From Anodontia alba (taxonomy: Eukaryota; Mollusca; Bivalvia; Lucinida; Lucinidae): 64,000 bases of DNA. A model generated the notes under the pieces. It did not search any database. It was not told the origin of the DNA and worked only from the letters and a program-made list of their open reading frames with translations. The stretch lies in contig OZ024836.1 of assembly GCA_964016985.1 (NCBI GenBank), positions 37,752,152 through 37,816,151 on the forward strand. Direction: 5' to 3'. Below are positions 31,779 through 42,306 of the stretch, piece by piece. Position numbers and translations under genes: made by a program. Each line of letters opens with the position of its first letter. Position 1 is the stretch's first letter.

Positions 31779-32985
31779 TATGTTAAATGGTTTTTCTCTC
31801 CAAGAAATCGGCTTTTTCATGGCACTGCCCAAAATATTGACAATCAGATTATAGGAATAAGAAGGCGTACTAAAATCAATAATGTTTATGGTAAGTAATG
31901 ATGTTATGTCGTCTGAAAATTGTTTTATTGTCTCCTTTGATTTGTCTTGGGCTTTGGACATCAATAGCGGTGTTACTTTTCTTTAAAATGTAATCACTAA
32001 AAACCGAGCTCTAAGTTAATTAGGACAGCAGATATTCTTCTTCTTTTTTTTTTTTTTATTTTTAAGACACAGTTATTGGTTTCAGTTGTTTGAAACATCA
32101 TTGGCTAAAAGGACGTTCTTACCATAATAACCCTAAGTATTTGGACAAGACTGGCCTTAGAAAACAGTGTAGCCCCAGATCAGATGCTGCAGAGTGCAGC
32201 TTCAGCGTCAGTTTCAAAGAAATAAGTACCAGGGACATGGCACTTAATTGGGCCATTATGGCAAGTGCTACTGGCCACCCATCAATATTTTGGATTGACC
32301 TCCCTTCCATGCTGTCATTTTGGCAGTTTGTATTATATATCCACTTGCTAAGTGTTTGTGAAGAAGTAAGAAGGAATATCTTTGTGAGCACAGACACATG
32401 GGATCAGTAAAGCATACCGGTATGTGGTCTGACTTCGATCTCTTGCATGTTTTAATCCTCTTACTTTTTGCATTTTTACATTATTAAACAAAGTACAAAG
32501 CAAGGTTTGGTGGTTAAAACCACCCCCATTTTTAACCAGTAGTTTTAATGAGTTAAATATGCCCTGGTCAGTACTCCACAAAGTGGTCAATACTGGTTTA
32601 TTGACACTTTAAGAAGTCAACTGAAATTTTTAGTGGTCAGTTGGTCTAACATTTGGTCAGATTGAAATTTTTTTTATCTTCAATAGTAGTATGAAAGTTC
32701 CATATAAGGTCATAAGATAACAGAATGGCAGAATTTTCACACATCTGAATAAGCACTGATGTCACTGAATGATGATGATCCTTTCTGAGCCCAGCAATTG
32801 GATGGTTTATACAATTTACAAATATAGGACATACCTTTTGCAGACTTAGATGCAGGTCTTGATATTTTGCCACTTTGTTTTGACAGTGCTTAATTTCACA
32901 CATTATTGGATAATTGATTAATTGTTCTAAGCAGAAGATTATCTCTTTACAAGTTTGTATTCCATTACAATTTAACACTTCCCCT
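31779..32985. other. unassigned, with a truncated T2 at 32118-32198
   Basis: ACCATAATAACCCTAAGTAT and the left alpha arm (GTGTAGCCCCAGATCAGATG) end abruptly at about 32198. GGTCAGT/ACTGACC-type motifs occur near 32565-32650. T tract at about 32042-32058. No gene seen. Confidence 0.45.
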
Positions 32986-32989
32986 GCGA

Positions 32990-33420
32990 AATGAAGTTCT
33001 TAACTCAAGAGCAGTTCAAGAACAATTCTTGAAAGTATGAATTCTTGATCTGTTCATGAAGGATTTCAAGAACAGTTGTACTTGAACTGTTCAAGAACAT
33101 ACTTTTAGAACAATTCAAGAACTTTTTAAGAATTTGTGATGTTCTTGAATTGTTCATAAACTTTTCTTAAACATTTTAAAGACTTTTCTTGTACAATGTT
33201 TCAACTCTGGTGTTCTTGAATTGTTCTTAAATTGTTCCTGATTATTTCAAAGACTTTTCTTGAACATAACATGTTCTTGAAATGTTCTGTAATTCTTCTT
33301 GAGGTTATTTCAAGAACAGCTTAAGAAGAGTTTCAAAACTGCCATGTTCTCAAAATGTTCTATTTATGTTCTTAAATTTTTATAAAGAACAAATAAAAAT
33401 CATAAAAGAATTGTTCTGTT
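32990..33420. repeat. TTCTTGAA / GTTCAAGAAC palindromic cluster
   Basis: Motifs such as TTCAAGAACA, TTCTTGAAT and TGTTCTTGAA occur about twenty times in both orientations without a fixed period. No ORF. See findings. Confidence 0.7.
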
Positions 33421-33876
33421 TTGTGAATTATTTAGGAAACTTCAATTTCTAACACCTACACTATATGAGGGTCTGGATGGGTTTTTTTGATTAGAGAATA
33501 ATGACCATATTTTTTACTGATTAGAGAAAAATGAGGGCTTAAAAAATAAAGAAAAATCTAAAAAAAAAAATAAAGAATAGCAGAAAAAATTAAGAAAACT
33601 GAATAACAAGAAGTAAGAATATAAAGAATAATCACAATTAAAAAAAAAAAGTATATAGCTATATACACCAACATTGTAATGTGGACAACTGGACACATTT
33701 CTTCTTTGGTATTTGACAAAAGCCCACACTTATAATTGCCTTTATTTTCACAGTCATTTCCCTTGTTTTGACAGGTTCTAAAATTTCTACTTTTTAGTAC
33801 CCTGTGACAAGGTAATTTTAGGAGATATGTAAACCAGTCAACAAAGGACATAATTTTGAAAAACATTTCTGGAAAC
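33421..33876. other. low-complexity A/T-rich stretch
   Basis: A-rich from about 33540 to 33650. The minus-strand hydrophobic ORFs here are products of A tracts. Confidence 0.5.
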
Positions 33877-34173
33877 ATGGCAGACAGTGGAAGGAAAGAG
33901 TCTCTTCAAGAAAAACCAGAATGTGACAATTCTGTCATGACTGTTGACACAGTTTTGCCATGCATGGTAACATTTTATGACCAAAACAAGAATGTGAAAG
34001 AGAGAACCCGATCAAGAATCAGAGTAAATGATAAGGAGCACTCCAATTTACCAGTTTTCGCTGGCATATTAGATTTTCTGGGGCTCAAGGAACAAGCCAG
34101 TCTCCACCACCCGCGCACCTGGGCTGTGCTGCCGCAGCCCTCGCTAATCACCCAAATCACCGACCGCATTTAA
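33877..34173 (+). CDS. uncharacterised 98-codon ORF, doubtful
   Basis: The ATG at 33877 sits in a strong Kozak-like context (GAAACATGG). The frame reads MADSGRKESLQEKPECD and stays open to 34173. I recognise no domain. A possible donor (CATGGTAACA) at about 33966 would allow this to be a first exon. The last third overlaps, on the opposite strand, the tail of the Penelope-like fragment, which argues against full-length translation. It may be a chance ORF. Confidence 0.2.
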   Translation: MADSGRKESLQEKPECDNSVMTVDTVLPCMVTFYDQNKNVKERTRSRIRVNDKEHSNLPVFAGILDFLGLKEQASLHHPRTWAVLPQPSLITQITDRI

Positions 34174-34543
34174 TAAGCGAGGCAACTGGAATGGCAAAAC
34201 GATGTCATTGACATTGCACCCATGTGGCCTTCCTGTTTTAAGTCTTTTAATCCACATGGCCTCTCTGAGTAACCGTTCCATATGACTGGCATATTTTTCC
34301 AGTACGCTGAACCATAGATTTCCATCATCGTGGGTGTCCCTAAAATGAGATATTACTGGCTTGTCTCTCTGAAGTCGCACGTCTCATAAATGTTCCCTCA
34401 ACTGTCCTGGACTTAATTGTCTCTCCGTCTTGCCGACATAAACAACCATCGCATCTGCTACATCTGATGGCATAAACGACATTCTGAAGGCGGCAATTCA
34501 CCTTAACCTCTGATCTGTAATCTGCAATCCTAAGAGCATCTTG
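34150..34543 (-). pseudogene. Penelope-like element, GIY-YIG endonuclease piece
   Basis: On the minus strand the frame reads LRIADYRSEVKVNCRLQN, then VYAIRCSRCDGC, shifts by one base, and continues YVGKTERQLS, REHL, a TGA stop, DVRLQRDKPVISHFRDTHDD and RLLREAMWIKRLKTGRPHG. The VY..YVG spacing, the H..F..H block and the late E match the GIY-YIG nuclease carried at the C terminus of Penelope-like retroelements. One frameshift and one stop make it inactive. Cut on its upstream side by the Helitron-like element at 34544. Confidence 0.82.
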
Positions 34544-36314
34544 TTAGCTCACCTGAGCTTTGCTCAGGATGAGCTATAGTGATCACTTTGTCTGTCGTCC
34601 ATCCGTCTGTGCATCCGTGTGTCCGTCAGTTAACATTTTCAAACGACCTCCTCTGAAGCCGCTAAGCCATTTTTGCTCAAATTTCATCTGGAGCCTTCTA
34701 AAGTTGGGGGAATAAAAAATTGCTAAAATGGCCATGGTGGTCATGGTCCATTGACCAAGATGGCCGCCATGCCCATATATGGTAAAAACCTTTAAAAATG
34801 TTCTTCTCCAGAACGAGGATGCTTTGGGGCTGAATCTTTGCACAAATCATTGGGGACGGGAGATCTACCAAAGTTGCTAAAATGATGGTCCTACATTGAT
34901 GTTTAACCTTTTTAAGGCGAGGTCAAGTTTGCTTCCTTATGCATTTGTATGGGAAAAAATGTTGAGAATTTCAAACAGTCTCCTCTGAAGCCTCTGGGCC
35001 AATGTTACTCAAATTAAGTGGAGCCTCCTTGGGGCAGGGGAACGAATGATTGTTAAAATAGTCACAGTCAATTTACCAAGGTGCCCGCCACACCTATATA
35101 TGGTAAAACCCTTTAAAAATCTTCTTCTTCAGAACTAAACAAGCCCTGGGGCCTAATCTTTGCACACATCATCTGGGACGGGAGGTCTACCAAAATTGCT
35201 AAAATGATGGTCCTACATTGACGTTTGACCTTTTTACGGCAAGGTCAAATTTGCTTTCCCTTTATATGGGCCCTATATATTTGTATGGGAAAAATGTTAA
35301 GAATTCTTATTTTGGACATCTCCTCTAAAGACTATAATCCACTTGAGTTGAAACTTGATGAGAAGCATCGGGGCACCTAGTGGACACAAAATAGCTAAAA
35401 TTGATGAGCTGATAGAAAATCACACATATGGCCACCACTGCCGCCATCTTGAAAATCAATTTTCGACATCTCTTACCAATCCTTTGGTCGATTTGAGCCA
35501 AAACTTACTCTGGTACTACAACAGGACACCTTCTGGACCGAAATGAGCTAAAATTGTGTTGATCGGAAATGAAGATGGCTGCCAAAGTCGCCATATTGAA
35601 AATCTGTTTTGGACATCTTCTCGCAAACCACATGGCGAATTAAATTGAAACTTACAATGTAGCAACAGGTTGACGTGTAGATGAAAAATAGCTAAAATCA
35701 TGCTGATTGGAAATCCAAAATGGCCACCATAGCCGCCATCTTGAAAATCAGTTTTCTTCCCAAACCATTAGGCAATTTTGAGTTGAAACACTCTGTAGTA
35801 ACAGGATGACCTCTAGATTGAAAATAGCTATATTATAAAAAGACGCTTGAGAGCAATGAACACTCACACAAAGACAAAAATAGCTGAAGTGCCTAAAACT
35901 TACATACAATATATGATTGAAATAGCAAAAGCTTTAATTACAATCAACATTTTATTCTGGGAGGTTTATCTTTCCTTGCCCCTATGCTGTATACATGTAT
36001 AAAATCATGCTATTGTTAAACACCTTCTCTTCAGAAATCAGTTGGCCAATTTCCATCAAGTTTCATGTCGATCCAACTGTTGAAACAGGATTGAGAGTTT
36101 GTTCAAATGGTCACGCTCCATTGACTATCATTCCCATATGGTAAAATAATGATAATAAACAAAACACATACTTCTTCTTCACAACCAAGACCTGCTCAAA
36201 TGGTGATCCTTTCATTAGTTGCAATGAGAGGATTGGAAAAATGTTGCAAAACATCTGCTTATCTGCAGTGGCTGTTTCACTCAGGTGAGTGAGCAGTTGC
36301 CCAAGGGCCTCTTG
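34544..36314 (+). mobile_element. Helitron-like non-autonomous element 1
   Basis: The left end TTAGCTCACCTGAGC forms a hairpin with GCTCAGGATGAGCT. The right end has CACTCAGGTGAGTGAGCAG and then GCCCAAGGGCCTCTTG. The interior holds diverged tandem units with TCAAATTTCATCTGGAGCC- and GATGGCCGCCAT-type blocks. It lies within the Penelope-like frame; removing it restores RTSIQDALRIADYR, so the boundaries are near exact. This layout resembles tandem-core HINE/pearl-like elements of bivalves. That is an analogy, not a database match. Confidence 0.7.
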
Positions 36315-36403
36315 TATGCTTGTTCTTAGAAGTATTGCGCAATAAGTGCATCCAGCTTCACATGCATCAGCAATACTGTTCACATGTCTTATTTGTCTCC
36401 GGG
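36315..36403 (-). pseudogene. Penelope-like element, cysteine-linker piece
   Basis: The minus strand reads TRRQIRHVNSIADACEAGCT then YCAILLRTSIQ, joining in frame to the GIY-YIG piece beyond the 34544-36314 insertion. A Cys-rich linker before GIY-YIG fits Penelope-like proteins. Confidence 0.7.
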
Positions 36404-36847
36404 TTCAAGTTTAATTTTTTTGACAGCTTGCTAAAATTAGCAAGTGGCATTATTTTTTACTTGCTAAACCTTTCAGCCAACTTGCTTTCTCACATTCATA
36501 AACACAGTTAAATGTGGCTTTAAATCGCTGGGTAAAAATTTCAGCAGACATTTTAAAATATTTTTCTTATTTTTCCCAGAAAACAGGTTTTGACATTACA
36601 TGCAAATTGTCTCCAATGGAGACAATTTGCATGTAATGTCAAAACCTGTTTTCTGGAAAAAATAAGAAAAATATCATTCTTGCTTTTGGAAAAGAAATTG
36701 CAAAACTTAGCAAGAGTGCCTCTGGTTCAGCCAATTAAAGAGAATACTTCCAACTTGCTAGAATTAGCAAGTGATGGAAATTGCAGCTTGCTTTTTGAGG
36801 AAATTAACCAGCATTTAGCAAGTGCTAAAATTGATCCCTGTTGTTTT
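36404..36847. mobile_element. insertion in the Penelope-like element carrying a T7 hairpin
   Basis: CTTGCTAAAATTAGCAAGTG near 36427 and TTGCTAGAATTAGCAAGTG near 36754 mark this segment. At 36520-36690 it holds a beta hairpin (GGTTTTGACATTACATGCAA and inverse, tip CTCCAATGGAG). ORFs here are incidental. Confidence 0.6.
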
Positions 36848-37156
36848 GCCATGTACTAACGTATCACGTAGGTTTGTATCCCTTCTGTATTCTACAAGCG
36901 GTGGGTCTGCAAATACTTCCTGCATTCATTCCGACTGATACAGAACATGTAGATGCTTATATACAATTTCATGCACATTTGGCAGAAGACTTGAGTATGT
37001 TAACACTAGTGGAACTCTGTCTGTAGCTTCTTTGCTTTCATTTGAATGACATAACAACTCAGACCTTTCAAGCTTGTCAACTTTCTGTAACTGGTTCTCA
37101 ATGAATGCACCACTGTAACTGTGTCTTCTAAGCTGAGTTTTGATGGCTCCATGATG

Positions 37157-37160
<4 letters not shown>
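36848..37160 (-). pseudogene. Penelope-like element, post-RT piece
   Basis: The minus strand reads QLRRHSYSGAFIENQLQKV, RVPLVLTYSSLLPNV, a stop after YQSE, then PPLVEYRRDTNLRDTLVHGK. The PLVLTY..LPNV and P..V.YRR..NLRD.LV blocks are conserved between the reverse transcriptase and the nuclease of Penelope-like elements. No RT catalytic motif was found in the window, so the copy is 5'-truncated. Confidence 0.82.
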
Positions 37161-37187
<27 letters not shown>

Positions 37188-40100
37188 GTGAGCTTTTGTG
37201 ATCACTCACCGTCCGTTGTCGTCGTCGTCGGTGTCGTCGTCGTCGTCGTCGTCCGTATGTCCGTCCGTCCATCCACAATCTTTAAACAACATCTCCTCCT
37301 AAACCACTGATTGGATTTTGACCAAACTTCACAGGAATGATCCTTGGTTGGTCCTCTTTCAAAGTTGTTCAAATGGTTCCAGTCCATTGCATATCTAGGT
37401 CACAGGAGCTAAAAATAGATTTTTTAACTAAAATCTTAAAAAATCTTCTTGTCAGAAACCACTGGACCGATTTCAATATAATTTTGCAGAAATGTTCCTT
37501 TGGTGATCCTCTACCTAGATTGTTCAAGTCATTCAGATTCGTCAAAAAACATGGCCGCCAGGGGGCGGGGCTTATTTTCCCTATGTATCTATATAGAAAA
37601 CTTTCAAAATCTTCTTGTCAGAAACCACTGGACCAATCTCAATGTAATTTTGCAGAAATGTTCCTTTGGTGATCCTCTACCAAGATTGTTCAAGCCATTT
37701 GGATTTGTCAAAAAACATGGCCGCCAGGGGGCGGGGCTTATTTTCCCTATGTATCTATATAGAAAACTTTAAAAATCTTCTTGTCAGAAACCACTGGACC
37801 GATTTCAATATAATTTTGCAGAAATGTTCCTTTGGTGATCCTCTACCAAGATTGTTCAAGCCATTTGGATTTGTCAAAAAACATGGCCGCTAGGGGGCGG
37901 GGCTTTTTTTCCCTATATATCTATATAGAAAACTTTAAAAATCTTCTTGTCAGAAACCGCAGGACTGATTTCCATATAATTTTGCAGAAATGTTCCTTTG
38001 GTGATCCTCTACCAAGATTGTTCAGGCCATTTGGATTCGTCAAAAAACATGGCCGCCAGGGGGCGGGGCGTATTTTCCCTATATATCTATATAGAAAACT
38101 TTAAAAATCTTCTTGTCCGAAACCACTGGACCGATTTCAATATAATTTTGCAGAAATGTTCCTTTAGTGATCCTCTACCAAGATTTTTTGTTCAGGCCAT
38201 TTGGATTCTTCAAAAAACATGGCCGCCAGGGGGCGGGGCTTAATTTCCCTATATATCTATATAGAAAACTTTAAAAATCTTCTTGTCAGAAACCACTGGA
38301 CCGATTTCCATATAATTTTGCAGAAATGTTCCTTTGGTGATCCTCTACCAAGATTGTTCGAGCCATTTCGATTAGTCAAAATACATGGCCGCCAGGGGGT
38401 GGGGCTTATTTTTCCTATATATCTATATTGAAAAATGTAAAAATCTTCTTGTCCGAAACCATTGGACCGATTTCCATATAATTTTGCAGAAATGTTCCTT
38501 TAGTGATCCTCTACCAAGATTGTTCAAGCCATTTGGATTTGTCAAAAAACATGGCCACCAGAGGGCAGGGCTTATTTTCCCTATGTATCTATATAGAAAA
38601 CTTTAAAAATCTTCTTGTCCGAAACCACTGGACCGACTTCAATATAATTTTGCAAAAATGTTCCTTTGATGATCCTCTACCAAGATTGTTCAAGCCATTT
38701 GGATTCGTCAAAAAACATGGCTGCCAGGGGGCAGGGCTTATTTTCCCTATATATCTATATAGAAATCTTTAAAAATCTTCTTGTCAGAAACCACTGGACC
38801 GATTTAAATATAATTTTGCAGAAATGTTCCTTTGGTGATCCTCTACCAAGATTGTTCAAGACATACAAAAAACATGGCCGCCAGGGGCGGGGCTTATTTT
38901 CCCTTTACATCTATATAGAAAACTTTAAAAATCTTCTTGTTAGAAACCACTGGATCTGATTTCAATATAATTTTGCAGAAATTTTTCTTTGGTGATCCTC
39001 TACCAAGATTGTTCAAGCCATTTGGATTCTTCAAAAAACATGGCCGCCAGGGGGTGGGGCTTATTTTCCCAATATAATCTATATAGAAAACTTTAAAAAT
39101 CTTCTTGTCAGAAACCACTAGACTGATTTCAATATAATTTTGCAGAAATGTTCCTTTGGTAATCCTCTACCAAGATTGTTCAAGCCATTTGGATTCGTCA
39201 AAAAACATGGCCGCCAGGGGGCGGGGCTTATTTTCCCTTCACATCTTTATAGAAAACTTTAAAAAATCTTCTTTTCAGTAACCACTGGCCCGATTTCTAT
39301 ATAATTTTGCAGAAGTGTTCCTCTGGTGATCCTCTACCAAGATTGTTCAAGCCATTTGGATTCATCAAAAAACATGGCCGCTAGGGGGCGGGGCTTATTT
39401 TCCCTATATATCTATATAATGATCGTCTTGTCAGAAACCACTGGACCGATCGGTATAACATTGCAGGAATGTTTCTTTTGTAACCCTCTACCAAGATTGT
39501 TCAAGTCATCATGATTTGTCAAAAAAACGTGGCTGCCAGGGTGCGGGGCTTAATTTTCCTATATATCAATATAGAAAACTTTAAAATAAAAATCTTCGTC
39601 AGAAACCACTGGAGTGATTTCATTATAACTTGGCAGAAATGTTTCCTTGTTGACCCTCTACCAAGAATGTTCAAGTTATCATGATTCATCAAAAAACCTG
39701 GCCGCCAGGGGGCGGGGCTTATTTTCCTTGTATATCTATATAGAAAAGTTTTAAAAATCTTCTTGTCAGAAACCAATGGACCGATTTCAGTATCACTTGG
39801 CAGGAATGTTTCTTTGGTGACTCTCTACCAAGATTGTTCAAGCCATTATGATTTGTCAAAAAACATGGCCGCTAGGGGGTGGGGCATATTTTCCCTATAT
39901 ATCTATATAGAAAACTTTAAAAATCTTCTCTTAAGAAACTGTTGGATCAATTTCAATGTAACTTGGCAGGAATGTTGCTTTGGTGACCTTCTACCAAGAT
40001 TGTTCACGCCCTCATGATACATCAAAAAACATGGCTGCCAGGGGGCAGGGCTTATTTTTCGTATATATCTGTACAGAAAACTTTAAAATTCTTCATGTCA

Positions 40101-40658
40101 GAAACCACCTATCTGATTTCATTATTACTTGGCAGGAATGTTGCTTTGGTGACCCTCTACCAAGATTGTTCAAGCAATCATGATTCATCAAAAAATATGG
40201 CTGCAAGGGGTGGGGATTATTTTCCCTATATATCTAAATAGAAAACTTTAAAAATCTTCTTGTCAGAAACCACTGGATCGATTTCAATATAACTTGGCAG
40301 GAATGTTCCTATGGTGACCCTCTACCAAGTTTGTTCAAGCAGTCATGCTTCGTCAAAAAACATGGCCATTAGGGGGTGGGGCTTATTTTCCCTATATAGC
40401 TATATGAAACATTTTAAAAAAATTTTTGTCAGAAACCACTGGACCGATTTCAATATGGCAGAATTGTTCATTTGGTGATCCTCTTTCAAGATTCAGTTCA
40501 AGCCATCATGATGCATGAAAAAAAACATGGCCGCTGGGGAGCAGGGCTATAAAATTTATACAAAAATCTTAGAGCAGTGAACTTGGCTGAAACTTCAACA
40601 GTAAGTGTGCAAAGCTGTTTGCTCAGGTGAGCGATATAGGACCATCATGGTCCTCTTG
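37161..40658 (+). mobile_element. Helitron-like non-autonomous element 2 with 166-bp tandem core
   Basis: Left end TTAGCTCACCTGAGC with hairpin partner GCTCAAGGTGAGCT, then a GTC(GTC)n tract at about 37216-37255. Right end GCTCAGGTGAGCG and a hairpin GGACCATCATGGTCC (40639-40653) followed by TCTTG. The left end matches element 1. A 3' hairpin close to the terminus and no clear target duplication are Helitron-like. No Rep-helicase is present. Confidence 0.72.
37395..40560 (+). repeat. 166-bp tandem array, about 19 units, each with a CTCF/GC-box-like motif
   Basis: Each unit runs CTTGTCAGAAACCACTGGAC, AATATAATTTTGCAGAAATG, CTCTACCAAGATTGTTCAAG, ACATGGCCGCCAGGGGGCGG, CCCTATATATCTATATAG. Motif starts include 37552, 37718, 37884, 38050, 38220, 38386, 38552, 38718, 38875, 39041, 39208, 39375, 39530, 39699, 39866 and 40032, mostly 166-167 bp apart. 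The last three or four units are diverged. Since 166 is not a multiple of 3, the chain of ORFs over it is an artefact. Confidence 0.95.
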
Positions 40659-40815
40659 TTTTATCTTTTTGTGAACTGATACCACCTTATAAAGACACTG
40701 TTTTTTTAGGGTTCAACAAACATGCAGCTATAATAGGGACATTGCCCATGATTTGTCCATATATATATTTCAGTCAACCATTCATGAACTTCATAAGGCT
40801 TCGCATGCTTTTTAA

Positions 40816-41232
40816 CCATATATAGTCCTGCTGAACCCGGATATGCCTTGCCTTTGCAGTTCTGAAGAAGGTACACTGTTTGTCTTTCAGTAAGTGAATT
40901 TCTATCAACAACCTAGATCTAGTAATCTGGGCCCAGTTGTTCAAAGCTAACGATGTCGTTAGTTAACGATTCGTTAAAATTTACATCGAATGATACGCAA
41001 ATATGCTGAAATTTTTTGCTGAAAAAATGTGAGTAGCTTTTGCAGTGCAAAAGCTACTCACATTTTTTCAGCAAAAAATATCAAAATATTGTATATTGAA
41101 TCCACTAAAACAGTTAACGAAATGACCCTTAACGAGCTCGTTAAGCTAACAACGCTTTGAACAACTGGGCCCTGATTGGCTGAAAATTGGAAGTAGGCAT
41201 GGCATCTTAATTTATTCAGCATGACTATAGGG
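40816..41232 (-). mobile_element. T1 MITE split by T10
   Basis: TTAA at 40812-40815 and 41233-41236. The hairpin is largely lost (TTCTGAAGAAGGTACACTG). A T10 interrupts GTAATCTG / ATTGGCTGAA. Confidence 0.88.
40930..41172 (+). mobile_element. T10 MITE, full length
   Basis: GGCCCAGTTGTTCAAAGC to GCTTTGAACAACTGGGCCC. Perfect arms around CTTTTGCAGTGCAAAAG. T/TG duplication in a T1 host whose uninterrupted sequence is known from other copies. Confidence 0.92.
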
Positions 41233-41267
41233 TTAAGGTTTCTTTATCCTTTGTTATATAATTTTAA

Positions 41268-41563
41268 TGGGGGTGGTCGGGTGGTGCGAAGGTGCTGTGT
41301 ATCTTACATCACTGGGGCGTCCAACTGATATTGGCTTACAGTTGGGCAAGGCCTGCTATTCTTGTAGTGGGTAAGGGTAGAGGGGGAATGTTTTTATTTC
41401 TTCTGTTTCTTCACTTTCATTCCTGTTCCTCTTTCTTCCCTGTCCCTCTCTTTCATCTCCTCTACTCTCTCTCTTCTATCTCTTTTCTCCCTTTCTCTGG
41501 GAGACGACACAAAATGACCCTCAAGGGTTGACGTGTCGTTAAACCCCAACACAATCAATCAAA
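41268..41563 (+). mobile_element. S3 retroposon with perfect 13-bp target-site duplication
   Basis: TATATAATTTTAA at 41255-41267 and 41564-41576. Starts TGGGGGTGGTCGGGTGGTGC, ends CACAATCAATCAAA. 296 bp with no ORF of note. I could not fit convincing A and B boxes, so the promoter class is unknown. Confidence 0.9.
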
Positions 41564-41576
41564 TATATAATTTTAA

Positions 41577-42011
41577 CATATAGCAAACACATTTTAAAAC
41601 TAATATCACCTAATGGTTGCCTGTTTATAGGATCCAGCAAACAGGCCATGATCTGACCTGGCCATACATAGTTCAATCGACTACCAATCTACCAGTAATG
41701 ACTTAAAACCAGTATTGACCAATAGTCTAGTCAATATTCATTTTGACCAGTTGATTACCAACCTTGTTACAACTTGATACAAGTCAGACTATGTTGTTTT
41801 CCCCAGTCTAAAATGCTTTTGAGCATTTTTAGACTTTCTATGTTGTCCAATAATATAAAAATACATAAACTAAGAGGATAAAAAATACAACAGATCAAAT
41901 TTGGACCATATTTGCTCTACTGACCCCCAAGTGTCTGTGCTTGTGTGAGATATGCCAGTATTATCCAATAAGTATGACTATTTTGATGGATGAAATCTCA
42001 TTGATGAAGAG
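41577..42011. other. unassigned, with a small hairpin at 41807-41848
   Basis: AGTCTAAAATGCTTTTGAGC ATTTTTAGACT folds on itself. ACCAGTATTGACCA-type motifs near 41720. No gene seen. Confidence 0.5.
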
Positions 42012-42165
42012 TATACCATATTTACCCTAAGTATTGGAACAGACATGCCAGAGAAAACAGTGTAGACTGAGATCAGATGCTGCAGAATGCAGTATGTGAT
42101 CAGGGTCTGAACTATTTGCCACTCATTTAGTAGTATTTGAGACACATCAAGTCAGGTGGTAAAAT
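42012..42165 (-). mobile_element. truncated T2 MITE
   Basis: ACCATATTTACCCTAAGTAT, ACAGTGTAGACTGAGATCAG and GATGCTGCAGAATGCAGTAT. The distal end is lost after ACACATCAAG. Confidence 0.7.
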
Positions 42166-42183
42166 CTTTAGAACTAGTATTAA

Positions 42184-42306
42184 CCCTTGTCCTGCTGAAC
42201 CCGGATATACCCTGCCATTGCAAACAGTGTAGATCCAGATCAGTTTGCTTCTGAAGAAGCCAACTCATCTGGATCTGCACTGTTTGCCATTAAGTATGTG
42301 AATTTA
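42184..42306 (-). mobile_element. T1 MITE truncated by a Helitron-like element
   Basis: TTAA at 42180-42183, CCCTTGTCCTGCTGAACCC, alpha hairpin intact, then broken after GTGAATTTA where TTAGCTAACCTGG begins. The other half was not found. Confidence 0.82.

Noticed and set aside
32990..33420. Heat-shock element array
   Set aside because: The GAA/TTC half sites are mostly separated by three bases or irregularly, not the canonical two. Kept only as an unexplained cluster.
33514..33878. Hydrophobic minus-strand ORFs that could be membrane proteins
   Set aside because: The Phe/Leu-rich stretches come from A-rich low-complexity DNA on the + strand.
37337..40241. A run of about a dozen similar ORFs on the + strand and some on the - strand
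   Set aside because: They repeat every 166 bp with the tandem unit, shift frame from unit to unit because 166 is not a multiple of 3, and match no protein domain.
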